Part shown: in pieces, positions 1 through 5,474 of the stretch
Layout: each line of letters opens with the position of its first letter
How positions within the stretch are numbered: the first letter of the stretch is position 1
NCBI GenBank assembly: GCA_030831005.1
Contig: JAURLW010000100.1
Span: 1-5,474 of the forward strand
From: Bacteroidota bacterium
GTDB lineage: Bacteria; Bacteroidota; Bacteroidia; Chitinophagales; Chitinophagaceae
Length of the DNA stretch: 5,474 nt
Direction: 5' to 3'
Position numbers and translations under genes: made by a program
Notes under the pieces: generated by a model
What the model was told of the DNA's origin: nothing
The model's database searches: none
Seen by the model: the letters and a program-made list of their open reading frames with translations, nothing else

Positions 1-1
1 G

Positions 2-1579
2 ATGTCGTTTCGTAAAAATCAGTCTAATAAAAAAGTTAACACCGCTATTGCCACTAGCATCCTATCTTTTTTATTTGGTTTAATGTATTTGTTGCCGCTA
101 TTTGCTATGGAGCAACAAGCAGTTATGGCTTTAGCATTTAATTATTCGCTTTTCTTGGTCATGATGGTACTCATGCTTACCTCTGATTTTGTGAATGTAC
201 TTTTTGATGCACGCGATAAGTATATTTTATTGCCAAGACCTATTTCAAGTCAAACACTCTTTCTTTCTAAGATGCTACACATTTTTGTGTACCTCACCAG
301 AAGTATGTTGCCTATGGCTTTACCAAGCTGGATTGTAGTAGGTATTTTGTTTAATTACAAAATGGTATTGCTATTTCCTTTCGTCTTAATGCTCTTAATG
401 GCACTAGCTCTATTTTTTGTCAATGGCATTTATTTATTAATCTTAAAACTAATGCCGGTTAATAAATTTAAAGATGCCTTAAATAGTATTCAAATCTTAT
501 TCTCCATTATCATTTTCTTTAGCATGTATATTGGTCCGCGTCTCATAGATTTTGATGCTATTGAACAAATTAAATGGTCGCACTTTGCATGGATGCAATA
601 TTTGCCTACTTACTGGCTAGCCGCTATTTATGCATGGGTAGGGGCTTCTTCACCGTATGCACATGTATGGCTTTATGCTATCTTAGGTATAACTACACCC
701 CTTTTATGCATGGTGCTTATCACAAAATATTTGTCGCCTAGTTTTTTGCAAAAGATGGTAGCTATAGATGCTGCTTCATCTGGACAAGCAAATGAAACGC
801 TTGCCCATAAAAAACAGAAGAAAGGAAACAATTCTAGTTGGGTATATCAATTGGCCAATCTTTTGAATAAAAGTAAAGATGCGCAAGCTGCTTTTTTGCT
901 AACATGGTGGCAAACGAATAGAAGTAGAACCTTTAAAATAAAAGTGCTGCCTTCTTATGCTATGATGCCCATGTATATTCTCGGTATGTTCTTTTTAAAA
1001 GAACAACAGTCGATATCGGAATCTATACAAATAGCCATTAAAAAACCAAGTACACCCTTATTACTGATATACATGACCAGTTATGTTTTCTTTAATGCAA
1101 TTACTTATTTTATTCATTCAGATGCATATAAAGCCTCTTGGGTTTATTATGCAGCGCCTATACAGCAGCCGGGTAAGGTTATTTTAGGTGGATTAAAAGC
1201 TATCTGGTTAAAGTATTTCATACCTTTTTATTTGATAGTGTGTATGATAGTGTTGAGTATATGGCATTGGTCTGCTTTGCCGGATCTGATTTTAGGTTTA
1301 CTGCATTTAAGTATCATCATGTTGGTGGTGGTCTTAATGAGTTATAGAGCTTTACCTTTTTCAAAAATGGAATCGATGCAAACGCAGCAGAAAAAGTTTT
1401 TGAGAGGCATGTTTGCCTTACTTGTTCCTTTCGTATTGGGTATGCTTCATTTTGCTGTTCATGCGTTCTTATGGCTCAAAATTATACTTATCATTCTAAT
1501 GGCTATTGCGGTATATTATTTAATAGATAGTATCTTGCAAACCCCTTGGTCTTTAATTAAAGACGAATCTGATTTATAA
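2..1579 (+). CDS. ABC-exporter-like multi-pass membrane permease (5' end possibly truncated)
   Basis: This is an integral membrane protein of at least 525 residues. I see about 12 hydrophobic segments, at roughly residues 14-36, 40-63, 91-117, 121-148, 165-178, 220-245, 316-333, 352-372, 405-421, 426-449, 469-492 and 494-513. A polar, Lys-rich, probably cytosolic stretch lies near 250-315. The DKYILLPRPIS motif (about 72-82) and the WWQTNRSRTFKIKVLPS stretch (302-318) recall permease subunits of ABC exporters of the YthQ/ABC-2 sort, which need a separate ATPase; none is visible here, so one may lie upstream. The transported substrate is unknown. The first ATG follows a single base of sequence, and proteins of this kind often carry extra N-terminal residues, so the true start may be outside the window. 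The stop lies 9 nt before the peptidase gene, suggesting co-transcription. The membrane-protein call is firm; the ABC-permease call is from remembered sequence resemblance only. Confidence 0.6.
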   Translation: MSFRKNQSNKKVNTAIATSILSFLFGLMYLLPLFAMEQQAVMALAFNYSLFLVMMVLMLTSDFVNVLFDARDKYILLPRPISSQTLFLSKMLHIFVYLTRSMLPMALPSWIVVGILFNYKMVLLFPFVLMLLMALALFFVNGIYLLILKLMPVNKFKDALNSIQILFSIIIFFSMYIGPRLIDFDAIEQIKWSHFAWMQYLPTYWLAAIYAWVGASSPYAHVWLYAILGITTPLLCMVLITKYLSPSFLQKMVAIDAASSGQANETLAHKKQKKGNNSSWVYQLANLLNKSKDAQAAFLLTWWQTNRSRTFKIKVLPSYAMMPMYILGMFFLKEQQSISESIQIAIKKPSTPLLLIYMTSYVFFNAITYFIHSDAYKASWVYYAAPIQQPGKVILGGLKAIWLKYFIPFYLIVCMIVLSIWHWSALPDLILGLLHLSIIMLVVVLMSYRALPFSKMESMQTQQKKFLRGMFALLVPFVLGMLHFAVHAFLWLKIILIILMAIAVYYLIDSILQTPWSLIKDESDL

Positions 1580-1588
1580 ATTTATTCT

Positions 1589-3445
1589 ATGAAAATATTC
1601 AACCTCTTTTTAGCATCATCTATTTTTTTAACGGCTTGTAAATCTCAATCGCATAACAATTCAATTGCAGTAGATCAACATACCCAATCTAATGCACAAG
1701 CAGTGTCGTGTAAGCATCTTCAGTTAGCTATCCAAGTCGATTTTGAACAACAACAATTAAGGGGTTGTGCTACTTGGGAAATAGAGAATAAAGATGCAGA
1801 TGAATTACATTTAGATACGGATCAATTAAGTATTGATAGCGTTTTGGTAGATGCTGCCAAAGTATCTTTTCATAAAGATACTACGGTACCTCATTTAGGG
1901 GAGCGTTTGCGTATTCCTATTCAGAAAAATAGTAAACAAGTTGCTATCTATTATAAAACAGGTGCTCATCCTAGAGCATTGCAATGGCTGACGGCTCAGC
2001 AAACGCTTTCTAAAACCAAACCTTTTTTATACACCCAGTCGGAGTCTATTTATGCTCGCTCTTGGATTCCTTGTCCAGACGGTCCAGGTATACGTTTTAC
2101 CTACGACGCTACGGTGCAAGTGCCGCTTGGTTTTATGGCCTTGATGAGTGCAGAAAATCCACAATCGCTTGCTAAAGATGGTCAATATCAATTTCATATG
2201 CCTATTGCCATTCCTGCTTATTTAATGGCGCTAGCTGTTGGCGATATTGCTTTTAAAGCTATTGATGCTCGCACCGGAGTATATGCGGAGCCTACGATGA
2301 TTGCAAAAGCTGCAAATGAGTTTTCTGAAGTAGGTAAAATGGTTTCGCAAGCAGAAAAATTATATGGCCCATACCGATGGGGTAGATACGATATGTTGGT
2401 TTTGCCTCCGGGCTTTCCTATTGGCGGAATGGAAAATCCTAAGCTTACTTTTTGCACACCTACCATTATTGCCGGCGATAAATCTTTGGTAAATTTAATT
2501 GCCCATGAATTAGCTCATAATTGGAGTGGCAATTTAGTAACTAACGCAACATGGAATGACTTTTGGTTGAACGAAGGGTTTACGGTTTACTTTGAACGTC
2601 GATTAACAGAATCTTTAACCGATAAAAGCTATGCAGATATGCTTTGGGAATTAGGTTATCAAGACTTGGAAGCTACGCTCGAAGATTTGAAAGGCAAACC
2701 TGAAGACACAAAATTGAAATTGAACTTAGCAGGAAGAGATCCAGATGATGGCTTAAATGATATTGCCTACGAAAAAGGAGCTTTATTCTTGCGTGCCATA
2801 GAATTAAAGGTGGGTAGAACGGCAATGGACACCTTTTTAAATCAGTATTTTAATCATTTCGCATTTAAGACGATTACTACCGAGCAGTTTTTAGATTACT
2901 TAAATGAACATTTATTAAATCAATACCCTGATGTAGTTAAAGACTTAGCCATTGAGGCTTGGGTATATGGTGCTGGTGTGCCTAAAAATGAACCTCGTGC
3001 CGATCAAGATCGATTTAAACAAGTAAATGCGGTTAGAACTTCTTTTTTAGAAACTAATGCCATAGATACTAAAGCTACGCAATCATGGACAACCCATGAG
3101 TATTTACATTTTTTACGCTTAATGCCAAAACCTTTGGCAGTATCTAAAATGCAAAAGCTTGATGACCTTTTTCATTTTACACAAACCGGTAATGCAGAGA
3201 TTGCTGACTTGTGGTTTATTATGTCCGTAGCGGCAAATTATATGCCTACTCCTTATACCACAAGTAATGAAGCAATGCGTAGTTTTTTGAGTAGCGTAGG
3301 CCGAAGAAAGTTTATTGTGCCCTTATATAAAGAATTGATGGCACATCCTTATTCGGTGCCGGTAGCAAAAGAATGGTACAAAGCATTTAGAGCTAATTAT
3401 CATCCATTGGCTCAAGAAAGTTTGGATGCTTTAATAGGGAAATAA
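1589..3445 (+). CDS. M1-family zinc aminopeptidase lipoprotein, leukotriene-A4-hydrolase type
   Basis: A secreted, lipid-anchored metallo-aminopeptidase of 618 residues (human LTA4H is about 610) that removes N-terminal residues from peptides. The start is fixed by a lipoprotein signal peptide with lipobox L14-T15-A16-C17. The residues after Cys17 (KSQSHNN) lack the acidic cluster of Bacteroidota surface-export signals, so a periplasm-facing anchor is more likely. Domains are an N-terminal beta domain (about 40-220), a catalytic domain (about 220-460) and a helical C-terminal Leuk-A4-hydro_C domain (about 470-618). Visible motifs are GGMENP (279-284; E282 binds the substrate N-terminus), HELAH (306-310; zinc ligands H306 and H310, catalytic E307), third zinc ligand E329 in WLNEGF, and catalytic Y394 in IAYEKG. 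R572 and K574 in VGRRKF match the carboxylate-binding R563/K565 of LTA4H. It is 9 nt downstream of the permease gene, probably in the same operon. No Shine-Dalgarno sequence is visible. The peptidase call is firm; epoxide hydrolase activity is unproven. Confidence 0.93.
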   Translation: MKIFNLFLASSIFLTACKSQSHNNSIAVDQHTQSNAQAVSCKHLQLAIQVDFEQQQLRGCATWEIENKDADELHLDTDQLSIDSVLVDAAKVSFHKDTTVPHLGERLRIPIQKNSKQVAIYYKTGAHPRALQWLTAQQTLSKTKPFLYTQSESIYARSWIPCPDGPGIRFTYDATVQVPLGFMALMSAENPQSLAKDGQYQFHMPIAIPAYLMALAVGDIAFKAIDARTGVYAEPTMIAKAANEFSEVGKMVSQAEKLYGPYRWGRYDMLVLPPGFPIGGMENPKLTFCTPTIIAGDKSLVNLIAHELAHNWSGNLVTNATWNDFWLNEGFTVYFERRLTESLTDKSYADMLWELGYQDLEATLEDLKGKPEDTKLKLNLAGRDPDDGLNDIAYEKGALFLRAIELKVGRTAMDTFLNQYFNHFAFKTITTEQFLDYLNEHLLNQYPDVVKDLAIEAWVYGAGVPKNEPRADQDRFKQVNAVRTSFLETNAIDTKATQSWTTHEYLHFLRLMPKPLAVSKMQKLDDLFHFTQTGNAEIADLWFIMSVAANYMPTPYTTSNEAMRSFLSSVGRRKFIVPLYKELMAHPYSVPVAKEWYKAFRANYHPLAQESLDALIGK

Positions 3446-3484
3446 TTTCTTAAGCTATATTAAGTAATCGTTTAATGTCATCAA

Positions 3485-3498
3485 ATTAGTGCGCTAAT
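3485..3498. repeat. Short palindrome upstream of the araC-type gene (possible operator)
   Basis: Perfect 5-bp arms ATTAG (3485-3489) and CTAAT (3494-3498) surround a TGCG centre, just upstream of the TAnnTTTG box. The position, within what would be the promoter spacer, fits an operator for a repressor or for autoregulation. The arms are short and AT-rich, so chance is possible. The rest of the 68-nt gap before it holds only a weak AT-rich inverted repeat, CTTAA (3449-3453) / TTAAG (3460-3464), without a T-run, which I do not call a terminator. Confidence 0.3.
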
Positions 3499-3501
3499 AA
3501 G

Positions 3502-3509
3502 TATTTTTG
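3502..3509 (+). promoter_or_regulatory. Bacteroidota -7 promoter element for the araC-type gene
   Basis: TATTTTTG matches the Bacteroidota sigma-A -7 consensus TAnnTTTG exactly. I see no TTG at the usual -33 distance, so the promoter is either extended by other contacts or activator-dependent. Only four bases (CAAG) separate the box from the ATG at 3514, so transcription should begin at or within a few bases of the start codon. The consensus is established knowledge; use of this copy is inferred. Confidence 0.5.
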
Positions 3510-3513
3510 CAAG

Positions 3514-4248
3514 ATGGAATGGATTAATGAATATATTCAATGGAGTGCCTGGAAGGAAGATACTGTTGCAGAAACTAAGTGTGTTGCACAGCAGAATGAA
3601 GACTATTTAGAAATTACCTATACCTTATTAGATGCCGCATGTTTATTCGATTTTTCCAGTTCCAATAATACCATTTGCCTAAAGATCAGTAAAGCCTATT
3701 TTGAAAAATACACTACGCCTTTTGAGTTGGTAGTGGCGCAGCAAGATATTTGTTGTAATACCCAATCCAAATTACACGAATTATTAAATTGCAATTTACA
3801 AGGCTTTGCTCGTAGCGTTTATTTGGAGAGTATAGTCCTATACTTGTTGTATCAAGTGCAGAAAAACAATCTCGTATTTCAGCTCAATTGTGATACCTGT
3901 TCCTTTGTCAACAAACCATTGGAATTAGAAAAAATACAGAAGGCTAAAGAGTTTATTTTAGTCAATCTCGATCAGTCTATTACCATTCCAGCCTTAGCTA
4001 ATTATGTAGGCACCAATCAATGTTATTTAAAGAAAGGCTTTAAAGAAGTATTTGGTCAAACGATATTCGAATTCGTGCAAGAAAATAAAATGGTAAAAGC
4101 TAAGTACTTGCTACAGCAAAATAAATTATCCTTACAAGAAATCAGTGCAATAGTAGGCTATGCCTCATTGAGCAGTTTTAGTCAAACCTATAAGAATTAT
4201 TACGGCATAAGTCCAAGTATAGAAAAAAAACAAATTTCTAATTCCTAA
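3514..4248 (+). CDS. AraC-family transcriptional regulator, PchR-like
   Basis: A cytoplasmic DNA-binding regulator of 244 residues. The C-terminal third is a canonical AraC/XylS domain with two helix-turn-helix units: ITIPALANYVGTNQCYLKKGF (about 156-176) and LSLQEISAIVGYASLSSFSQ (205-224), closing with the family signature YYGISP (229-234). The stretch YLKKGFKEVFGQTIFEFV (171-188) resembles PchR/YbtA/AlcR-type regulators, which activate siderophore synthesis and receptor genes on binding the ferri-siderophore. The N-terminal sensor region (1-135) is divergent and cysteine-rich: C23, C43, C55, C80, C81, C93, C126 and C129, the last two as CDTC. The start is fixed because an in-frame TAG lies at 3487-3489 with no other start codon between, and the next possible in-frame TTG or GTG is near residue 72. 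It is followed 81 nt later by a siderophore-type TonB receptor, its likely target. The family call is firm; the ligand is inferred. Confidence 0.9.
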   Translation: MEWINEYIQWSAWKEDTVAETKCVAQQNEDYLEITYTLLDAACLFDFSSSNNTICLKISKAYFEKYTTPFELVVAQQDICCNTQSKLHELLNCNLQGFARSVYLESIVLYLLYQVQKNNLVFQLNCDTCSFVNKPLELEKIQKAKEFILVNLDQSITIPALANYVGTNQCYLKKGFKEVFGQTIFEFVQENKMVKAKYLLQQNKLSLQEISAIVGYASLSSFSQTYKNYYGISPSIEKKQISNS

Positions 4249-4265
4249 AATCTTATTCCCTTTCC

Positions 4266-4285
4266 CTAAAGTGCTTTAGTTTTTT
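4266..4285 (+). terminator. Palindrome with T-run after the araC-type gene (weak intrinsic terminator and/or operator)
   Basis: CTAAAG (4266-4271) and CTTTAG (4274-4279) are perfect inverted arms two bases apart, so a real RNA hairpin would have about 5 bp and a GTGC loop. Six Ts (4280-4285) follow. The position, 17 nt after the stop codon, fits a rho-independent terminator, but the stem is short and AT-rich. The same palindrome falls about where the -33 region of the receptor promoter would be, so it could instead, or also, be a regulator site. Confidence 0.4.
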
Positions 4286-4287
4286 CT

Positions 4288-4328
4288 GTTATAGTTTTGC
4301 GGCGAATAGGTAAGCTATTCGCTATAAC
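4288..4328. repeat. Nested inverted repeats over the receptor promoter and 5' leader
   Basis: The inner repeat is perfect: GCGAATAG (4302-4309), loop GTAAG, CTATTCGC (4315-4322), an 8-bp stem. It starts at the predicted transcription start and ends 7 nt before the ATG at 4330. An outer repeat, GTTATAG (4288-4294) / CTATAAC (4322-4328), is also perfect over 7 bp and overlaps the -7 box; the two share only base 4322. In RNA the inner stem would fill nearly the whole leader. In DNA the set could be an operator. The symmetry is directly visible; its role is inferred. Confidence 0.5.
4292..4299 (+). promoter_or_regulatory. Bacteroidota -7 promoter element for the TonB-dependent receptor gene
   Basis: TAGTTTTG matches TAnnTTTG exactly, 30 nt upstream of the receptor ATG. 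The predicted transcription start is around 4302-4306, giving a leader of about 25 nt. No TTG-type -33 element is seen at the expected spacing; the CTAAAGTGCTTTAG palindrome lies there instead. A missing -33 would fit a promoter that depends on an activator such as the neighbouring AraC-type protein, which is an inference. Confidence 0.5.
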
Positions 4329-4329
4329 T

Positions 4330-5474
4330 ATGATAAAATACATACACTTTATAAGTATTTCCTTGCTTGCACTTCAAGTACAAGCACAACAGTCGAGCCT
4401 CGATTCTCAACGTATAAAAGTACTTAAAGAAGTGGCTGTAGCCGCTTCGTTAAAGACTACGCAATTATCTAAATTGAATTTATCGGAGATGGATTTGCCT
4501 CAAGCGCAGTTTATGTTGAGTAGTAAACAATTGGCTCAACAGCAAGTTATTTCCTTAAGCGATGTGCTAAAAAATGCTAATGGTATGTATATCATGGGCA
4601 CTACTGGTGGCTATCAAGAGGAAATAGCTGCACGAGGTGCTGCCCTTGCATCTACCAATACCTTTAAAAATGGCATTCGCTATTTTAATGGTATGAAAAT
4701 GGAATTAAGTGGTTTGGAACGTGTTGAGATATTGAAAGGCAATGCCGCTATTGAGTATGGTAATGTTGCTCCAGGCGGCGTTATTAACCTAGTCACAAAG
4801 AAACCTAAATTTGAAAACGGTGGATCGGTGTCGCTTAGCTATGCTAGTTTTCAAAATTATACGTCTGCAATAGATTTTTATGGCGCATTAGATAAGAAGA
4901 AGAAAATAGCCTATAGAATCAATACCGCTTATAATAAAGGAGCAAGTTTTAGAAACAATGTGCATGCTGAGTCTTTTTATATAAATCCTACTTTGCAAAT
5001 TAATATATCACCAAAGAGTACCTTGTTGTTAGAGGCAGATTATACTACCAATGCTTCGGTTCCGGACTTCGGAGCAGGAATTATCAATTACAAGCTAGTA
5101 GATTTCCCTAGAGAACGCTTTACTGGTGTTAGCTGGGGTAAATATGCTGCTAAACAAACCTTGACAAGCGCTAAGTATAGTACTTCCGTTTTTAATCATT
5201 GGAAGCTTAATGCTACGCTTGCTTACAGAACCTATGCTACCGATTTATTTACCAATACAAGACCCAATGGTTCCACAAGTGGAGGTGGCACATTAGTAGA
5301 TGCTCAAGGAAATTGGAAAAGAGGTATTCAGAAAACTACAATTAATGACCAGTATACGCTACAACAAATAGATTTTACACGTACAATTAAACAAGATAAA
5401 CTAAAACATGAAATACTTATTGGTGCTGATGCGGAACAATTTACGACTACAACATTAGTATATGCCAACTATAA
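4330..5474 (+). CDS. TonB-dependent siderophore-type outer-membrane receptor (3'-truncated by window end)
   Basis: An outer-membrane beta-barrel that imports a ferri-siderophore or similar large ligand using TonB-ExbB-ExbD energy. The frame stays open from ATG 4330 to the edge: 381 full codons, about half of a usual 700-800-residue receptor. Residues 1-19 form a signal peptide (MIKY... ending VQA, cleavage before Q20). A TonB-box-like segment, VLKEVAVAAS (31-40), follows. The plug domain spans about 55-160, with SLSDVLKN, the MGTTGGYQEEIAARG stretch, LERVEILKG and then NAAIEYGNVAPGGVINLVTKK (138-158), the classic plug signature of siderophore receptors. Alternating barrel strands follow from about 165. 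The mature N-terminus goes almost directly into the TonB box, with no CarboxypepD_reg-like domain as in SusC-type Bacteroidota receptors. The start is supported by the signal peptide and the promoter 30 nt upstream; no Shine-Dalgarno is visible. The AraC-type gene upstream is its probable regulator. The actual ligand cannot be read from sequence. Confidence 0.93.
   Translation, partial: MIKYIHFISISLLALQVQAQQSSLDSQRIKVLKEVAVAASLKTTQLSKLNLSEMDLPQAQFMLSSKQLAQQQVISLSDVLKNANGMYIMGTTGGYQEEIAARGAALASTNTFKNGIRYFNGMKMELSGLERVEILKGNAAIEYGNVAPGGVINLVTKKPKFENGGSVSLSYASFQNYTSAIDFYGALDKKKKIAYRINTAYNKGASFRNNVHAESFYINPTLQINISPKSTLLLEADYTTNASVPDFGAGIINYKLVDFPRERFTGVSWGKYAAKQTLTSAKYSTSVFNHWKLNATLAYRTYATDLFTNTRPNGSTSGGGTLVDAQGNWKRGIQKTTINDQYTLQQIDFTRTIKQDKLKHEILIGADAEQFTTTTLVYANY

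Noticed and set aside
1577..1588. Promoter between the permease and the peptidase genes
   Set aside because: The gap is 9 nt and no TAnnTTTG box is seen immediately upstream of 1589. Co-transcription is simpler.
2218..2466. 82-codon open frame on the minus strand
   Set aside because: It lies wholly inside the M1 peptidase gene, antisense to its conserved GGMEN region, and its translation shows no recognisable domain. It is a shadow of the real gene.
3449..3464. Inverted repeat CTTAA / TTAAG after the peptidase stop codon as a terminator
   Set aside because: Only 5 AT-dominated pairs and no T-run follow, so it is too weak to call as an intrinsic terminator.
4255..4266. Tandem TTCCC / TTTCCC repeat after the araC-type gene
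   Set aside because: Two short copies only, with no sign of an array or function.
4302..4328. Fur box in the receptor leader
   Set aside because: The dyad does not resemble the GATAATGATAATCATTATC consensus in its repeated NAT units, so a Fur site is not supported by eye.

Overview
The window reads as an AT-rich chromosomal segment of a member of the Bacteroidota, probably from the Chitinophagaceae/Sphingobacteria side, although the genus cannot be named. Three things point there. Two candidate promoters carry the Bacteroidota -7 element TAnnTTTG, none of the start codons has a recognisable Shine-Dalgarno sequence, and the outer-membrane receptor belongs to a siderophore-receptor type common in that phylum. 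All four genes lie on the + strand with short intergenic gaps (9, 68 and 81 nt). No stretch over 300 bases lacks a gene, and no RNA gene, mobile element or CRISPR array was seen.

Region 1 (2-3445) is a likely two-gene transcription unit. A polytopic membrane protein resembling the permease of an ABC exporter (its 5' end may lie outside the window) is followed after 9 nt by a lipoprotein zinc aminopeptidase of family M1. The peptidase is of the leukotriene-A4-hydrolase type and has an almost complete set of the family's active-site residues at the expected spacings.

Region 2 (3446-5474) looks like an iron-uptake module. A PchR-like AraC-family regulator (3514-4248) sits directly upstream of a TonB-dependent siderophore-type receptor (4330 to the window edge, 3'-truncated). 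By analogy with PchR/FptA, AlcR/FauA and YbtA/FyuA, the regulator probably activates the receptor gene when the cognate ferri-siderophore is present. That role is inferred from family and position.

The two intergenic regions of this module hold the least ordinary sequence. The araC-type gene has a TAnnTTTG box ending only 4 nt before its only possible start codon, which implies a leaderless or nearly leaderless mRNA. The receptor gene has a palindrome plus T-run (terminator and/or operator), then a TAnnTTTG box, then a perfect 8-bp stem-loop filling almost the whole predicted 5' leader. A second 7-bp inverted repeat is nested around the stem-loop. No wholly new system is evident; these regulatory structures and the cysteine-rich sensor domain of the regulator are the points most worth a second look.
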